Shown here piece after piece: positions 46,891-55,749 of a DNA stretch of 64,000 nucleotides. The stretch covers positions 1,612,001 through 1,676,000 of the forward strand of contig NZ_CP019799.1 of the NCBI RefSeq assembly GCF_002007605.1, read 5' to 3'. The notes under the pieces are model-generated. The model was not told the DNA's origin. It saw only the letters and a program-made list of their open reading frames with translations, and did not search any database. This DNA comes from Cellvibrio sp. PSBB023 (GTDB lineage Bacteria > Pseudomonadota > Gammaproteobacteria > Pseudomonadales > Cellvibrionaceae). Position numbers and translations under genes: made by a program. Every line of letters starts with the position of its first letter. The first letter of the stretch is position 1.

Positions 46891-48039
46891 TTATTGCGCA
46901 GGCACCACAGCATAAGGTTCCGGCATCAGCGAGTGCCACCATTCGGTATTAACAGCCACATGCTGTTTTAATGTAGCCAGGGAAATCGGCTGACCAAAGA
47001 TGGGGGTTAATAGCACTGCATTGGCTTGGCGCGCTGCCGCACTGACACGCAGCAAAGGGTCATACCAACTGTGGAATGCCAAATCAAAAGTCCCATTGTG
47101 CACCGGAACCATCACCTGCCCTTTCACATCCACATGTGCCTGTACACTTTGCTCGGGCGTCATATGAATATCAGCCCAATCATTGTCATAGGCACCCGTT
47201 TCGATAAATGCAACATCAAAAGGCCCATAAGCGGCACCAATCTGTTTAAAGCCATCAAAATAACCTGAGTCACCACTAAAATAGATCGAACCCGCCGCTG
47301 TTTTAATCACCCAGGACCCCCACAACGTCGTATTACCATCGCCAATTCCACGCCCGGAAAAATGCTGGGTTGGCGCGAAAGCAATCAGTGCATTATCGGT
47401 TTGCAACTCTTGCCACCAATCAAAACGTACAATGGCATCAGCCGATACACCCCATTTTTGCAAATCCACTTCCACACCCAAAGGCACCAAAAATTGTTTG
47501 GTTTTTGCCACCAATTTTTTGATGCTGGCTTTATCCAAATGATCATAGTGATTGTGGGAGATCAGCACTTTATCGATCACTGGCAATTCATCAATCCCGA
47601 TAGGTGCTTGATGAAAACGCTTGGGACCCAAGAATGAAAACGGCGATGCACGCTCGGAAAATACCGGGTCAAGCAACCAGTATTCGCCATAGACTTTTAA
47701 CAACAGCGACGAGTGCCCCAGCTTTATAAAATGCACACCTTGATTAGACAATGCACCCAATTGATCCCGGCTGACCTTTTCCACCGGCATTGCCTTCAGT
47801 GGCACCTTATCCTGAGCAGGCTCAGTGAAATAACGCTTGGCAATTTGCAAGGTTTTTAGCAACCCGGGTTGTTCAAACACCTTGGTATTTAGAAACTTAC
47901 CATCGCGATACTGGCTCGCATGAACCAATGTTTCCCCATCAACACTTGCCACTATTTGCGCATTCACCATTGCAACTCCTGCGACTATTAATGTGAGGCC
48001 ACCCAGCAACCAGGCCGTGACCTTTACGAATGTATTCAT
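46891..48039 (-). CDS. Membrane-anchored MBL-fold metallo-hydrolase (UlaG/NAPE-PLD-like)
   Basis: This 382-residue protein has an N-terminal hydrophobic segment (about 8-26) acting as signal anchor or uncleaved leader. The metallo-beta-lactamase fold follows: H162-N-H164-Y-D166-H167, then FSGDSGYFDG, IETGAYD and a late VHNGTFDLAFHSW that supplies the remaining metal ligands. The architecture resembles N-acyl-phosphatidylethanolamine phospholipase D and UlaG-type lactonases; the substrate is not known. The ATG at 48039 has GAG close upstream; a TTG four codons earlier is possible. It is divergent from a TetR regulator, with twin operators overlapping its promoter region, so it is very probably that regulator's target. 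Confidence 0.82.
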   Translation of the reverse strand: MNTFVKVTAWLLGGLTLIVAGVAMVNAQIVASVDGETLVHASQYRDGKFLNTKVFEQPGLLKTLQIAKRYFTEPAQDKVPLKAMPVEKVSRDQLGALSNQGVHFIKLGHSSLLLKVYGEYWLLDPVFSERASPFSFLGPKRFHQAPIGIDELPVIDKVLISHNHYDHLDKASIKKLVAKTKQFLVPLGVEVDLQKWGVSADAIVRFDWWQELQTDNALIAFAPTQHFSGRGIGDGNTTLWGSWVIKTAAGSIYFSGDSGYFDGFKQIGAAYGPFDVAFIETGAYDNDWADIHMTPEQSVQAHVDVKGQVMVPVHNGTFDLAFHSWYDPLLRVSAAARQANAVLLTPIFGQPISLATLKQHVAVNTEWWHSLMPEPYAVVPAQ

Positions 48040-48055
48040 AAGCTCAACCAAAAAT

Positions 48056-48074
48056 AAACTACACGGTGCAGTTT
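48056..48074. promoter_or_regulatory. Operator 1 of the TetR/MBL divergent pair
   Basis: AAACTACACGGTGCAGTTT is a near-perfect palindrome (AAACT-CAC/GTG-AGTTT). It lies 17 bases upstream of the hydrolase start and is repeated at 48095-48113. Confidence 0.7.
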
Positions 48075-48094
48075 ACATAAAAACACCAATAAGT

Positions 48095-48113
48095 AAACTA
48101 GCTGGTGCAGTTT
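48095..48113. promoter_or_regulatory. Operator 2 of the TetR/MBL divergent pair
   Basis: AAACTAGCTGGTGCAGTTT shares AAACTA and GGTGCAGTTT with operator 1 at the same positions. The two sites are 39 bp apart. It lies 44 bases upstream of the TetR start. Confidence 0.7.
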
Positions 48114-48157
48114 TTTCTGCTGCAAGCTAGAATAGGCGGATTGATCTGAGGTAAAAC

Positions 48158-48757
48158 ATGAAACTGACCGACCAAAAAAGAAGGCAAATACTGGATGCTG
48201 CCGAAGAGCTCTTCCACAGCATGGGGGTAGAACACACCAGCATGGATCAGTTAGCACTGCAGGCCAAGGTGTCAAAACGCACGGTTTACAACCACTTTGC
48301 CACCAAGGATCAGTTGTTCCAGGCCATCCTGCAACGCATGTTTGACAAGCTGTCCCAAGCCAGTGAAATCCGCTTCGATGCCTCACTTCCGATCGACCAG
48401 CAACTGTATAAGATTGCAGAAGATGAAGTTTCCATGCTCGGTTCAGATGCTTTTTTGCGCGTGGCTAAAATTGCCATAATGCAAGTAATGCAACGCCCTG
48501 AACTGGCGCAACTGATGAATGACAGTGCACTGGGCTGCAAGCGCTACATGGAAAGTTTCCTGCAGGATGCTTGCACCGCCGGTGCCCTACAAATTGCCGA
48601 CATACCTTTTGCCAGCAAACAGTTTGTCTACCAGCTCAAATCCTTTGTGTTTTACCCCACCTTGTTTGGTTTGGAAAAACAAACTGCCGCCACACAAAGA
48701 CACATCATCAACGAAGCCGTGGCCATGTTTCTCGCGCGCTATCGGCCTGCTAAATAA
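48158..48757 (+). CDS. TetR/AcrR family transcriptional regulator
   Basis: This 199-residue protein has an N-terminal TetR HTH (about 8-55: RRQILDAAEELFHSMGVEHTSMDQLALQAKVSKRTVYNHFATKDQLFQAIL) and a helical C-terminal ligand domain of the AefR-like/TetR_C type with a hydrophobic face (FVYQLKSFVFYPTLFG). It probably represses both itself and the divergent hydrolase through the two 19-bp operators. Its 3' end overlaps the 3' end of recJ by eight bases (convergent). The inducer is unknown; given the target, a lipid- or acyl-type compound is possible, but this is inference. Confidence 0.9.
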   Translation: MKLTDQKRRQILDAAEELFHSMGVEHTSMDQLALQAKVSKRTVYNHFATKDQLFQAILQRMFDKLSQASEIRFDASLPIDQQLYKIAEDEVSMLGSDAFLRVAKIAIMQVMQRPELAQLMNDSALGCKRYMESFLQDACTAGALQIADIPFASKQFVYQLKSFVFYPTLFGLEKQTAATQRHIINEAVAMFLARYRPAK

Positions 48758-50483
48758 CAGGCTCAAGATAATCCACCAACAGTTGTACGCTGGTATTGCC
48801 ACGAAACTCATTAATATCCAATTTAAAGGCGGCGCGTATTTTTTGTAATTGCGTATTAGGCCAGAGTGATGGATCTATATTAAATGCGATTGCATCGATT
48901 AGCTGTTGGCCTTGTGCATCAATAGACAATGTCATTTTTAAATGATTGGTGCCAACCAGTTTTTGTTGCAATAAATAAAACTCACCATCAAACGTAGGCT
49001 CTGGAAAATGCTGACCCCATGGGCCTGCATCGCGCAACTGGCTAGCCAGTTGCAGGGAAAAGTCTTGCGCTGCCAACTCGCCATCACTGACAACAACCGC
49101 TTGCAAGTCGTCGTCATTCAATTGCCGGCGAACCTCTTCATCAAACGCTTGCGAGAAACTATCAAAGTTTTCACGCAGCAAACTCATACCAGCGGCCATT
49201 GCATGTCCACCAAATTTTTGCAGCAACTGCGGATGGCGGGCAGCAACTGCATCCAACGCATCGCGAATATGGAAACCGGGTACCGAGCGTGCGGAACCTT
49301 TAATCTGCCCATCACCCACATCGGCAAACACAATAGTGGGACGATGATATTTATCTTTAATCCGCGAGGCCAAAATACCAATAACACCCTGGTGCCAGGT
49401 TTCATCAAACAAACATAAACCCCAAGGCAAACTCGCTGCATCTGCATGTAAGGTTTTTTGCAGCATCGCCATAGCTTCCTGCTGCATGCCAGTTTCGATT
49501 GCTTTGCGGTCGCGATTTAATTCATCTAACTGCGCCGCCATTTCACGCGCAAGTTGCTCGCTCTCACACATCAAACATTGAATACCCAGCGACATATCAT
49601 CCAAGCGCCCTGCTGCATTCAACCTTGGCCCCAATGCAAAACCAAAATCATTGGCAACCAACTTATGCGCTTGTTTACCGGCGACTTCCAGCATTGCTTT
49701 TATGCCTGGGCGACAGACGCCCGCTCGAATACGCTGTAAACCTTGGGCAACCAGAATACGATTGTTATAGTCCAAAGGCACCACATCAGCGACTGTGCCC
49801 AACGCAACCAAGTCCAAAAAACTGGCCATATTCGGTTCAGTAATTCCGCTTTCGTCAAACCAACCCATTTGCCGCAACTCTGCGCGCAAGGCGTTCATGA
49901 CATAAAAAATAACACCAACACCCGCAAGGTTTTTGCTGGGAAACTCGCAACCAGGCTGATTGGGATTCACGATTGCATCGGCATCGGGTAATTCAGCGCC
50001 CGGTAAATGGTGGTCGGTAACAATAACGGCAATACCCAACTCACGCGCAGCATTCACGCCCTCAATGCTGGAAATGCCATTATCAACCGTGATAATAATA
50101 TCTGGCTGCTGGGCTGCAGCTACCGCAACAATTTCTGGCGTTAAACCATAGCCATATTCAAAACGATTAGGCACAAGGAAATCCACATCCGTTACACCCA
50201 TCGCTTTTAGTGCCAATACAGCTAATGCACTGCTCGTGGCGCCATCAGCATCAAAGTCGCCCACAATCATTATTTTGGCTTGTGCCACAACAGCATCCGC
50301 CAAAATGCTCACCGCCTCTGGCAATCCTTTAAAATTCGGCTTATGTAAATTGAGCAATGGATACTGCAGTTCTCGTTCACTCTGCACCCCGCGCGCCGCA
50401 TAAATACGCTGCAATAAAGGGTGTATCGGCGAAGTAATTTCAAAGGCAGTCGATAACACTCGACGACGAATAGCTTTTTGCAT
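48750..50483 (-). CDS. recJ: Single-stranded-DNA-specific exonuclease RecJ
   Basis: RecJ degrades single-stranded DNA 5' to 3' in recombination and mismatch repair. The 577-residue protein carries the DHH phosphoesterase motifs: GDFDADG (D76, D78, D80), VDNG at about 133-136, DHH at 157-159, then the DHHA1 domain with GGHAMAAGM and the C-terminal OB fold. The start at 50483 (MQKAIRRRVL) is preferred over a 13-codon extension that would run towards the thrC terminator. It follows thrC on the same strand, beyond a strong terminator. Its 3' end overlaps the convergent TetR gene by eight bases. Confidence 0.95.
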   Translation of the reverse strand: MQKAIRRRVLSTAFEITSPIHPLLQRIYAARGVQSERELQYPLLNLHKPNFKGLPEAVSILADAVVAQAKIMIVGDFDADGATSSALAVLALKAMGVTDVDFLVPNRFEYGYGLTPEIVAVAAAQQPDIIITVDNGISSIEGVNAARELGIAVIVTDHHLPGAELPDADAIVNPNQPGCEFPSKNLAGVGVIFYVMNALRAELRQMGWFDESGITEPNMASFLDLVALGTVADVVPLDYNNRILVAQGLQRIRAGVCRPGIKAMLEVAGKQAHKLVANDFGFALGPRLNAAGRLDDMSLGIQCLMCESEQLAREMAAQLDELNRDRKAIETGMQQEAMAMLQKTLHADAASLPWGLCLFDETWHQGVIGILASRIKDKYHRPTIVFADVGDGQIKGSARSVPGFHIRDALDAVAARHPQLLQKFGGHAMAAGMSLLRENFDSFSQAFDEEVRRQLNDDDLQAVVVSDGELAAQDFSLQLASQLRDAGPWGQHFPEPTFDGEFYLLQQKLVGTNHLKMTLSIDAQGQQLIDAIAFNIDPSLWPNTQLQKIRAAFKLDINEFRGNTSVQLLVDYLEPVI

Positions 50484-50528
50484 AAATACGTTTAAACCCG
50501 GGTAGAAAACCAATTCATTCACCGCAAT

Positions 50529-50566
50529 AAAAAACGCCGCAGAGACTGCTCCCTGCGGCGTTTTTT
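50529..50566 (-). terminator. Intrinsic terminator after thrC
   Basis: Perfect 14-bp stem (50529-50542 with 50553-50566) including a six-base A/T outer end, with a 10-nt loop. It lies 18 bases after the thrC stop, before recJ. Confidence 0.88.
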
Positions 50567-50583
50567 AATACGCTGAATAAAAT

Positions 50584-51981
50584 TTATTTGCGCACATTGG
50601 CCGCAACAAATTGCTGCACCTTGGTAATGTCCTGCGGTAATACGGTGTAACGCTCTTCGCGCTCAAACAAGTCCTGCATGTGATGCGGCAATGCAGGGTC
50701 AGTGTCCTGTCCTGCTTTGCGCACCGCTTCAGGGAACTTGGCCGGGTGCGCAGTCGCAAGCACTACCATTGGAATATCCTGACGGCGGCGTGTTTTGCGC
50801 GCTGCGTCCACACCGATGGCGGTGTGCGGATCCAGTAAATATTCCGTGCGATCAAACACTGAACGAATCACATCGATAGTAACTTCGTCGCTCACGCCAT
50901 GGCTGGTAAACAATTCGCGTGCGCGCACCAGTGCAGACTCTTTCAGTGTCATGCTGCCGGATTTAAAATCCTCCATCAGCTGACGAATAGCATTGCCATC
51001 GCGATCATACAGATCAAACAACATGCGCTCAAAATTACTCGACACCATAATATCCATACTCGGAGACAAGGTGTGTTGCAGTTGGTGCTTGCTGTGATCA
51101 TTACTGCTAATGCAGCGATGCAAAATATCGTTGCTGTTAGTAGCAATCACTAATTGATCCACTGGCAAGCCCATTTGTTTCGCCAAATAGCCTGCAAAAA
51201 TATCGCCGAAGTTACCTGTAGGAACCGAGAAAGCGATTGGGCGATGGGGTGCACCCAATGCCAGACCGGCGTAAAAGTAATACACGATTTGCGCCATAAT
51301 ACGCGCCCAGTTAATCGAGTTTACCGCTACCAGTTGGCGACCTTCCGGCAAAAAGGATTGATCACCGAAACTGGCTTTCACCATGTTCTGGCAATCATCA
51401 AAGTTACCTTCAAGTGCAATGTTAAATACATTCGGTGCAAGCACGGTAGTCATCTGGCGACGCTGAACATTCGACACGCGATTGTTCGGGTGCATAATGA
51501 AAATATCGATGTTATCGCAACGGCGACAACCTTCAATCGCAGCCGAACCTGTATCACCGGAAGTTGCACCCATCACTACCACTTTTTGGTTGCGTTTCTT
51601 CAATAAGTGATCGAGCAAATGACCTAAGAACTGCAATGCAAAATCTTTAAATGCGAGCGTTGGACCCTGGAATAATTCCAGAATCCATTCGTTATGCCCT
51701 GTCTGCACCAGAGGCGCAATGGCATCGTGACGGAAGGTTGCATAAGCATCAGCGATAATTTTTTTGAAATCTTCATCGCTCACAGCGCCAGCCACAAAAG
51801 GCTTCATCACATTAAATGCCAGCTCCTGATAGGAAAGCCCAGCCCAGGATGCAATTTCCTCTTTAGTAAATTTTGGCAAGGTTTCCGGTACGTACAAACC
51901 ACCATCTGGTGCCAGACCAGTAAGTACAACTTCTTCAAAGCTAAGTGCAGGCGCTTGGCCGCGGGTACTGATGTATTTCAC
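50584..51981 (-). CDS. thrC: Threonine synthase
   Basis: ThrC converts O-phosphohomoserine to threonine with PLP. The 465-residue protein is of the long type found in E. coli and Pseudomonas, beginning MKYISTRGQAP with TGLAPDGGLYVPE, the PLP lysine in GPTLAFKDFALQF, GATSGDTGSAAIEG, and the phosphate-binding PTGNFGDIFAGY. It is directly downstream of hom (16-base gap) on the same strand, forming a hom-thrC unit, and ends at a strong terminator. Confidence 0.97.
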   Translation of the reverse strand: MKYISTRGQAPALSFEEVVLTGLAPDGGLYVPETLPKFTKEEIASWAGLSYQELAFNVMKPFVAGAVSDEDFKKIIADAYATFRHDAIAPLVQTGHNEWILELFQGPTLAFKDFALQFLGHLLDHLLKKRNQKVVVMGATSGDTGSAAIEGCRRCDNIDIFIMHPNNRVSNVQRRQMTTVLAPNVFNIALEGNFDDCQNMVKASFGDQSFLPEGRQLVAVNSINWARIMAQIVYYFYAGLALGAPHRPIAFSVPTGNFGDIFAGYLAKQMGLPVDQLVIATNSNDILHRCISSNDHSKHQLQHTLSPSMDIMVSSNFERMLFDLYDRDGNAIRQLMEDFKSGSMTLKESALVRARELFTSHGVSDEVTIDVIRSVFDRTEYLLDPHTAIGVDAARKTRRRQDIPMVVLATAHPAKFPEAVRKAGQDTDPALPHHMQDLFEREERYTVLPQDITKVQQFVAANVRK

Positions 51982-51997
51982 GATTGCAAACCCTTAA

Positions 51998-53302
51998 TTA
52001 TTTCAATGCTTCAACACGGATACGCTGTACCGCACCGGTAACTGAGTCCAACGCCTCAATACTGCGAATCGCGGCGGTGAGCTTTTTGTCCTGCACTTTA
52101 TTGGTCAACAAGATGAGCGGTACCGTAGACTCGCCCTCTTTTGCTTCACGTTGAATCATTGCTTCAATACTAATGCCCGAATCACTCAAAATAGTCGCAA
52201 TTTTTGACAAGACACCGGGCTTATCCTGTGCAGACATGCGCAGGTAGTTAGCGGTTTCCACCTCTTCAATAGGCAGAATGGGCTGCGCTGATACAAAATC
52301 AGAACCGAAGCCAAGATAAGAAACACGATGCTCGGGCAATGCGGTCAGCGTACGCGCCACATCGACAATATCGCCCACAATTGACGAACCCGTTGGTTCA
52401 GCACCTGCTCCAGCACCATAGTACATGGTTGCGCCAACTGCATCGCCTTTTACCAGTACGGCATTCATGACGCCATCAACATTGGCAATCAAGCGCTTCT
52501 CCGGAATCAGCGTAGGATGAACACGCAATTCGATTCCCTTGTCAGTACGGCGCGCAATGCCAAGGTTCTTAATGCGATAACCAAGCTCTTCTGCATAGGT
52601 CACATCTTCCGTGGCAATCTTGGTAATTCCTTCAGTGAACACCTTATCAATTGCCAAAGGAATCCCAAATGCAAGCGACGCCAGAATGACCAACTTATGC
52701 GCCGCATCAATACCCTCAACATCAAAGGTCGGATCAGCTTCAGCGTAACCCAATGCCTGAGCTTCAGCGAGAACATCGTCAAATGAACGGCCCTTATCGC
52801 GCATTTCCGTAAGAATAAAGTTGCCGGTACCATTAATAATACCCGCCAACCATTCAATTTTATTAGCAGCCAAACCTTCACGAATCGCCTTAATAATGGG
52901 AATGCCACCCGCCACTGCCGCTTCAAACGCAACGGTGACACCCTTGGCTTTTGCAGCAGCAAAAATTTCATTGCCATGATGGGCAATGAGCGCTTTGTTT
53001 GCAGTAATGATGTGTTTGCCGTTTTCAATAGCCTTAAAGATCAGATCTTTTGCGACGGTAGTGCCGCCCATGACCTCAACCAACACATCCACATCAGGGT
53101 TATTGGCAACATCAAATACATCGCGCGTTACATTGTATGCCGATGTATCGCAATTAGGATTATCGCGGCGTGCACCAATTTGTACGATGGTAATGTCGCA
53201 ACCGGCACGGGCATCAATCAGCGCTTTATTGCGCGTGAGAATATTTACTGTACCACTGCCCACGGTGCCCAGACCGCAGATGCCAATTCTTACCGGTTTC
53301 AA
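51998..53302 (-). CDS. hom: Homoserine dehydrogenase (monofunctional)
   Basis: Hom reduces aspartate semialdehyde to homoserine in threonine/methionine synthesis. The 434-residue protein has an N-terminal NAD(P) domain (GICGLGTVGSGTVNIL), the catalytic region (VAGGIPIIKAIREGLAANKIEWLAGIINGTGNFIL, GYAEADPTFDVEGIDAAHKL) and a C-terminal ACT domain (about 350-430) for feedback by threonine. The start codon is TTG at 53302, with AGGAA about six bases upstream. No ATG fits, because the Rossmann motif begins at residue 6. It is the first gene of hom-thrC, downstream of the dsbC terminator. Confidence 0.96.
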   Translation of the reverse strand: MKPVRIGICGLGTVGSGTVNILTRNKALIDARAGCDITIVQIGARRDNPNCDTSAYNVTRDVFDVANNPDVDVLVEVMGGTTVAKDLIFKAIENGKHIITANKALIAHHGNEIFAAAKAKGVTVAFEAAVAGGIPIIKAIREGLAANKIEWLAGIINGTGNFILTEMRDKGRSFDDVLAEAQALGYAEADPTFDVEGIDAAHKLVILASLAFGIPLAIDKVFTEGITKIATEDVTYAEELGYRIKNLGIARRTDKGIELRVHPTLIPEKRLIANVDGVMNAVLVKGDAVGATMYYGAGAGAEPTGSSIVGDIVDVARTLTALPEHRVSYLGFGSDFVSAQPILPIEEVETANYLRMSAQDKPGVLSKIATILSDSGISIEAMIQREAKEGESTVPLILLTNKVQDKKLTAAIRSIEALDSVTGAVQRIRVEALK

Positions 53303-53345
53303 GGTGAATTCCTCGTCAAATGCTAGTGAAAATTACGCCAATATT

Positions 53346-53379
53346 AAAAAAGACGGCCACCATACTCATGGTGGCCGTC
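53346..53379 (-). terminator. Intrinsic terminator after dsbC
   Basis: Perfect 12-bp stem (53352-53363 with 53368-53379), loop ACTC, followed on the minus strand by a T-run (A-run at 53346-53351 on plus). Confidence 0.87.
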
Positions 53380-53447
53380 AGTGTCAATTGCGCGGTATAA
53401 GCGGGATGCAAGAAGTCAGGCTAGACCTTCAAAATCCCCGCAACCAC

Positions 53448-54245
53448 TTAAATACCGAGGGTTTTTGCCAGCTCTTCCGGCGGCAAATAGCCAGGCATTA
53501 ACTTGCCATCTGGCAGGAACAATGCGGGCGTTCCATTAACCCCCAACTGCCCACCCAATTGGAATTGTTTGGCTACCGGATTATCACAGGTCGCATTAGC
53601 TACCGTCTGACCCGCTTTCAGTTTGGTCATAGCCTCCTGCTTGTCTTTGGCACACCAGGTAGAAATCAGCTTATCTGCCGATGGACTGGGAATACCGGCA
53701 CGAGGATATGCCAAGTAGCGTATTTCTATACCCAAATCGTTATAGCCCGGCTTTTCCTGACCTCCTTCATTGTATGTATGCATTTGGCTGTGCAATTTAC
53801 GGCAATAGCCGCAATCAATATCAGTGAAAACATAAACAACAGCCTTGGCTTTACCCTTGGGCTTGAAGTTAATGCTGTCTTTTGAATTCAGGCTGGCCAG
53901 TGCTTTTTTACGCTCCTCAATCACATAAGGATCTTCAATTTTTGAAAATCCTGTTGCATCAATCCCAAATACTTCGCCCGCAATGAATTTATCGCCCTCC
54001 GGCGTTACAAACAGCAAGGGGCCGCCGGGAACCTGAACCTGATAGAGACCCTTAATCACAGCGGGGCGCGGGGTGCCGAAATTAATATCCGGACGCGCTT
54101 GGCGCAACTTTTCTAAAATGGTTTCTTCTGCTGTTTTGCGCTTTAACAGATCACCTTGAGCTGCAGCAAAGGGAGTTACCATAAAGGCACTTGCCGAAAA
54201 GCTAGCCAAGGCAATAAAGCCGAGTTTCTTTACTATTTTTATCAT
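53448..54245 (-). CDS. dsbC: Periplasmic disulfide isomerase DsbC
   Basis: DsbC rearranges wrong disulfides in periplasmic proteins. The 265-residue precursor has a signal peptide (about 1-30, ending AAAQ), an N-terminal cystatin-like dimerisation domain, and a thioredoxin domain with the active site C145-G-Y-C148 (DIDCGYCRKLH). A second Cys pair (STWCAKD and ATCDNP) corresponds to the structural disulfide. The cis-Pro loop appears as NGTPALFLPDG. It lies between xerD and hom as in Pseudomonas. Confidence 0.96.
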   Translation of the reverse strand: MIKIVKKLGFIALASFSASAFMVTPFAAAQGDLLKRKTAEETILEKLRQARPDINFGTPRPAVIKGLYQVQVPGGPLLFVTPEGDKFIAGEVFGIDATGFSKIEDPYVIEERKKALASLNSKDSINFKPKGKAKAVVYVFTDIDCGYCRKLHSQMHTYNEGGQEKPGYNDLGIEIRYLAYPRAGIPSPSADKLISTWCAKDKQEAMTKLKAGQTVANATCDNPVAKQFQLGGQLGVNGTPALFLPDGKLMPGYLPPEELAKTLGI

Positions 54246-54305
54246 CTACTTATCTCTTGAAAAGTGAAAAAGAATACTTGGGTTAAAAATCACACCAATT
54301 GCCAA

Positions 54306-55226
54306 TTAGCCGCGCGGGTGATGCTCCGCATGCTGCTGTTTCATACGCACCTTAGCAATGTGGGTATAGATTTGGGTTGTCGATAAATCACTATGCCCGA
54401 GCAGTAACTGTACCACACGCAAATCCGCCCCATGGTTCAATAAATGCGTCGCAAAGGCATGACGCAAGGTATGAGGCGACAAATTTTTGCTAATACCAGC
54501 CATCATCGCCCAATGCTTAATGCGGTACCAAAAAGCCTGCCGAGTCATAGGCTGCGCTCGCGTGCTGGGAAATACTACCTCATCAGGGACATTATTCAGC
54601 AACACAGGTCGCGCTTCTCGTAAATAACGCGCTAACCACGCCGAGGCTTCCTCCCCCATGGGAATCAATCGCTCCTTACTTCCCTTTCCCAGAACCCTGA
54701 CAACATTTTGGCGCAGATTGATCTGCGACATGGTTAAATCCACCAATTCACTCACCCGCAGGCCACAAGCGTAGAGCACCTCCAGCATAGTGCGATCACG
54801 CAACCCAACAGGATCGTCAAGATCGGGGGCAGCCAGTAGCGCTTCGACATCAGCCTCGCTTAAAGATTTCGGCAAGGAACGAGATAATTTGGGGTTATCA
54901 ATCAAAGCCAAGGGGTTTTCTGTAACTGTATTTTCGCGCAATAAATACCGATAAAAACCGCGCACACAGGACAAGAAACGGGCAGCTGTCCGACTGGACA
55001 ACCGCCCTTGCAATCGCTCATCCAGATACTGCTGAACCCAAATGGCATTAGCGCCAACCAAACTAACCCCATTTTGTGCTAACCATGATGCAAACTGCTG
55101 CAAATCACGCCGATAAGACTCTTGCGTATTCTGACTCAAGCCTTTTTCCATCCAAATGGCATCCAGATACTCTGCAATTAATTGGGAATCCGCAGCAGAT
55201 ATTTCCACCTTAATTGCATCACTCAT
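54306..55226 (-). CDS. xerD: Site-specific tyrosine recombinase XerD
   Basis: XerD acts with XerC at dif to resolve chromosome dimers. The 306-residue protein has an N-terminal SAM-like core-binding domain (about 15-100) and a catalytic domain with the Arg in ACGLRVSELVDL, the HTLRHAFATHLLNHGADLRVVQ box, LGHSDLSTTQIYTHI with the second His and the nucleophilic Tyr. It is a housekeeping Xer protein rather than a phage integrase, given the fixed neighbours dsbC and rplS. The start at 55226 is preferred because the longer frame runs back through the rplS terminator. Confidence 0.95.
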   Translation of the reverse strand: MSDAIKVEISAADSQLIAEYLDAIWMEKGLSQNTQESYRRDLQQFASWLAQNGVSLVGANAIWVQQYLDERLQGRLSSRTAARFLSCVRGFYRYLLRENTVTENPLALIDNPKLSRSLPKSLSEADVEALLAAPDLDDPVGLRDRTMLEVLYACGLRVSELVDLTMSQINLRQNVVRVLGKGSKERLIPMGEEASAWLARYLREARPVLLNNVPDEVVFPSTRAQPMTRQAFWYRIKHWAMMAGISKNLSPHTLRHAFATHLLNHGADLRVVQLLLGHSDLSTTQIYTHIAKVRMKQQHAEHHPRG

Positions 55227-55310
55227 ACCAGCACCACTTGACAGAGAATCGTGCAAAGACTTTAGCGGCTTAACCAGGGCATAGCAACGCATCATTGAGC
55301 ACAAAAAAGC

Positions 55311-55343
55311 AAAAAGCCGGAACAGTTTCCTGCCCGGCTTTTT
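55311..55343 (-). terminator. Terminator of the rpsP-rimM-trmD-rplS operon
   Basis: Perfect 10-bp stem (55311-55320 with 55334-55343), with A-run and T-run at the ends. It lies 46 bases after the rplS stop and upstream of xerD. Confidence 0.85.
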
Positions 55344-55388
55344 GTGATCGACACGTATGAACTGCAACTAGTCGTATCGAAATAAATC

Positions 55389-55739
55389 TTATACCAGCTT
55401 TTCTTTAATACGAGCAGCCTTACCAGTAAGGTCACGCAGGTAGTAAAGTTTAGCTTGACGCACATCACCACGACGCTTGAGTGTAACACTCTCAATCAAT
55501 GGGCTGTGAGTTTGGAAAGTACGCTCAACACCTACACCGTGAGAAATTTTACGTACGGTGAAAGCAGAGTTCAAACCACGGCTGCGAATAGCGATTACAA
55601 CACCTTCATAAGCCTGTACACGCTCACGATCACCTTCTTTTACTTTCACGTTTACAACAACAGTGTCGCCTGGTGAAAATTCGGTAACGCTTGCTTTCAG
55701 TTGTTCGTTTTCCAACGCCTGAATAATTGGGTTAGTCAT
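55389..55739 (-). CDS. rplS: 50S ribosomal protein L19
   Basis: L19 lies at the interface of the two ribosomal subunits. The 116-residue protein shows the family segments [50 protein letters not shown] and the basic [28 protein letters not shown] end. It is the last gene of the rpsP-rimM-trmD-rplS operon, 10 bases after trmD, and is followed by a terminator. GGAG lies about seven bases before the ATG. Confidence 0.98.
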   Translation of the reverse strand: MTNPIIQALENEQLKASVTEFSPGDTVVVNVKVKEGDRERVQAYEGVVIAIRSRGLNSAFTVRKISHGVGVERTFQTHSPLIESVTLKRRGDVRQAKLYYLRDLTGKAARIKEKLV

Positions 55740-55749
55740 TGATATTCTC

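Noticed and set aside
48158..50483. Possible antisense control from the eight-base 3' overlap of tetR and recJ
   Set aside because: Such small convergent overlaps are common in compact genomes and no structure supports regulation.
54306..55226. Tyrosine recombinase as a sign of an integrated element
   Set aside because: It is the housekeeping XerD between rplS and dsbC, with no attachment repeats or phage genes around.
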